Source: Bimastos eiseni (lineage: Eukaryota > Annelida > Clitellata > Crassiclitellata > Lumbricidae). Taken from it: a DNA stretch of 64,000 nt. Each line of letters starts with the position of its first letter. Position 1 is the stretch's first letter. Location of the stretch: assembly GCA_959347315.1 (NCBI GenBank), contig OY365819.1:22028589-22092588 (forward strand), in the 5' to 3' direction. Of this stretch, positions 59,002-64,000 are shown piece after piece. The position numbers and the translations under genes were made by a program. The notes beneath the pieces are model-generated. The model did no database searches, was not told the DNA's origin, and worked only from the letters and a program-made list of their open reading frames with translations.

Positions 59002-59430
59002 TTAATTGTGACGACAGTGTTGATGCTCGAATTGGTGCTCGAAATGTGCCCGCTTACACGTACGAACACAGGCGCTTAGACGGCGACGCCACTGGCAGAT
59101 AGCAGCATCAACGATCGACTGGTCAAAGCGCGCCCATCCGTCAATCAGACGCGTTTTGAGTTCGTCGACGCTGGCTGTTCTGGAGCGGTAAACCTTGTCC
59201 TGTAGCACACTCCATATGTTATATACGACTGGGTTAAGATCCGGTGAATTCGGCGTCCACAGTGTTGGAGGGATAAGTCGGGCGTCTCTCGCTACAGGAA
59301 AGAGTCGCTTGGTCGATATGCGCCGGGGCGCCATCCTGTTGAAAGACAAAAACTCGTCTTGGGATATCCGGCGCATGTCTGGCCTTAGCTTCTGGGCAAG
59401 AAGGTTGTCGCGATAGCATGCCACATTCAC
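59002..59430 (-). pseudogene. Tc1/mariner transposase, C-terminal fragment
   Basis: It shows VACYRDNLLAQKL, then (in another frame) VFVFQQDGAPAHID, the second catalytic-Asp motif. It continues with WTPNSPDLNPVVYNIWSVLQ, VDELKTRLIDGW and RRRLSACVRTCKRAHFEH. The family pattern is SPDLNPVDYxIW. Here the catalytic Asp is Val (PVVY), and a frameshift splits the two motifs. The N-terminal DNA-binding part is absent, so it is inactive. Confidence 0.9.
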
Positions 59431-60099
59431 TTTGACACCCGGCTCGATGAAATGGTGTTCAGTGCAGCCATTGCAAGTACTAAAATTTAAGCGTTATACA
59501 AAATTGGTATATCTGTGTTTAACAAGGTAGTGCGGTGATATGAGTCAGATGAGGTGGATAATTTATAAATAGCATAAAACTTCAGCTATTATGCCATGTA
59601 CCTACCAAAAGTTATTAAAATTGGTGGAAATCTTACGAAGTTCTGACAAAAACAATTTTGCTTGTTTTATTTACTTTATTTTGAGACACGGTATATATCT
59701 ATATATACGATATGTACGATATATATATCCGATTTCGTAGGTGCATTGGCAGTGTTGTTCTAATTAATCATCTACTCATTTGTCAAAATTGCTTTAAGGT
59801 GACAGAACGAAATAATGCATATGCAAATTGCAATTAATCGCTGAACAAGCTTGGTCAAGATTAGGTCGCGATCCTTTACACCCGCTGCGTCAGATGTCAC
59901 TACGCTCGCGCACCGTCGCCGGATGTACACGGATGTTTTTCGAGTAACTCTTCCTATAAACATAGATTCTAGTGGACGAGTTCAAAGTGATGACCTTGAC
60001 ATCGTCCTTGAACTTAGTGGGACAACATTATTGACAGCCGAAGGCATTTGATCACGCTGGTTAAAGTGGCTCGGATCGTTTTGGTGCCTTTAATTTGCG

Positions 60100-63157
<3,058 letters not shown>

Positions 63158-64000
63158 GTACAGTTTACGTTTAATAGCAGAGGGGTTGCTAATTCATGTA
63201 CTGTTTTGGCTTATTATCGCTTGAGAAATGTTGTGTTGTTGATTTGAGACTATTTTCAACATCTGGTATCTGATAATCACTGCTTCTTGCCAGTGTCAAT
63301 AATACAGACTAGAACGATAAGTTGAATATGAACATATTAACCCTGTGCTTGAGGCTTTGCATTGGCATTCGGCATAGGATTGGTTTCCTATACGGTATCA
63401 ATAAAATTATATTTGTTTTCTTGACATTTATTGATGACCTGTTTATTCAAAACCTATCAAATAAACAAATTTTGGTCAGTCGATTATCGAGAAATATCGA
63501 GAATTACAAAGTTTCATCTTATTAGAACGATTTAAGTTGCATTTAGCATGATTTAAATTAGAAATTGGACGAGGAACAAACTTTGGAGGAGAAAACTTGT
63601 GTGAAAAAACAATACAGAACCAGCAAAATAAGTTTGTTTATCAAGCTGAGCAATAATACAGAAGAGGCGATGAAAGTCAGAACATTCATACCGGAGAGAT
63701 AAAACTAAACGATGGTAGCTAAAGGTGTAACTATGAAGGACTTTAAAAAATGCGAAAGTTGCGATATGTTTGGTATTCCTGATAGATTTGAGGAACTAAA
63801 GAAATGAAGGGCAACTGGACGTTTAGAGAGTCTTGAGCTAAGAGTAAAATAACTGGAGAAAAAGCTTTTGGAATTCCTGGATAACTGGGGCTAAATGAGA
63901 ATCTTGAAAAGAAACACAAAGAAGAAGACAAAATCAGATTTGACAGGATCGAGGAGAAAATAAACAGAATCAAAGAAGAAAGTGGAGAAGTCATGGATGG
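63158..64000. other. PGM intron 3, nothing firm
   Basis: AT-rich intron. At 63710-64000 a lysine- and glutamate-rich stretch with stops (MKDFKKCESCDMFGIPDRFE, later EEKINRIKEESGE) could be the start of an old LINE ORF1 or other coiled-coil gene remnant. I cannot assign it. Confidence 0.35.

Larger units (their letters stand above)
58000..59691 (-). mobile_element. Tc1/mariner element with long terminal inverted repeats and broken transposase
   Basis: The left end CCGTGTCTCAAAA (58000) is mirrored at the right as TTTTGAGACACGG (59691, followed by TA). The ends are about 220-250 bp inverted repeats sharing CACATCTGTGTTTA and GGTGATATGAGTCAG. Between them, on the minus strand, is the C-terminal part of a transposase (59430-59002). 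The left repeat is split by a hAT-type insertion at 58014-58731. Confidence 0.9.

Noticed and set aside
59851..60051. Plus-strand 66-codon frame just before PGM
   Set aside because: It ends before the PGM ATG in another frame and has no family resemblance. Probably 5' flank.

Overview
This window is animal nuclear DNA. It has multi-exon genes with GT-AG introns, many non-coding repeats, short DNA-transposon derivatives, tRNA-derived SINE-like elements and long microsatellites. The repeat style suggests a marine invertebrate, but I cannot name the species from sequence alone. No bacterial-type operons, CRISPR arrays or canonical RNA genes were seen.

Layout. (1) About 1-24,772, minus strand: the NUP98 half and the start of the NUP96 half of a Nup98-Nup96 nucleoporin precursor gene. 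I resolve about 21 coding exons: a conserved MFNK start, FG/GLFG repeats, the RAE1-binding GLEBS segment, the autoproteolytic domain and the HF|SKYGL self-cleavage site. The gene runs off the left edge. Its introns hold at least seven short transposon copies, several with perfect 8-bp target duplications. (2) 24,800-32,700: gene-poor and repeat-dense. It holds a 20-bp satellite, an internally deleted hAT element, a palindromic GGAGCG-AAAA-CGCTCC array and a 195-198-bp tandem duplication. (3) 33,013-37,659, plus strand: three exons of a protein with a helical segment resembling the dynein heavy-chain stalk region. A minus-strand LINE and an 880-bp CATA array sit in one intron. (4) 39,670-40,513: a Q/RS-rich coding-like stretch with an apparent frameshift. 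It is followed by a 1.5-kb uninterrupted (ACAG)n tetranucleotide tract. (5) 43,301-51,421, plus strand: an unrecognised gene with a 4.1-kb open frame carrying 18 copies of a 20-22-residue PPKPVEDRWSTTTVETVTEK-type repeat. The frame is apparently shifted near 47,380. The gene then continues to a 3' exon with paired cysteines. Its intron holds a LINE remnant. (6) 52,690-56,930: a SINE, a short copy of the palindromic array and a degenerate Ty3/gypsy retrotransposon (minus strand). (7) 57,070-59,691: two copies of a Tc1/mariner element, one interrupted by a hAT-type element with an 8-bp target duplication. (8) 60,100 to the right end, plus strand: the first three coding exons of phosphoglucomutase (PGM1/PGM5-like), with the catalytic-serine motif intact and another hAT-type element in intron 2.

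The genes look like unrelated neighbours: nuclear pore, cytoskeletal-like, unknown and sugar-phosphate metabolism. The most unusual material is the repeat-protein gene at 43.3-51.4 kb, the two giant microsatellites, the palindromic array shared by two loci, and the nested transposons whose order of insertion can be read.
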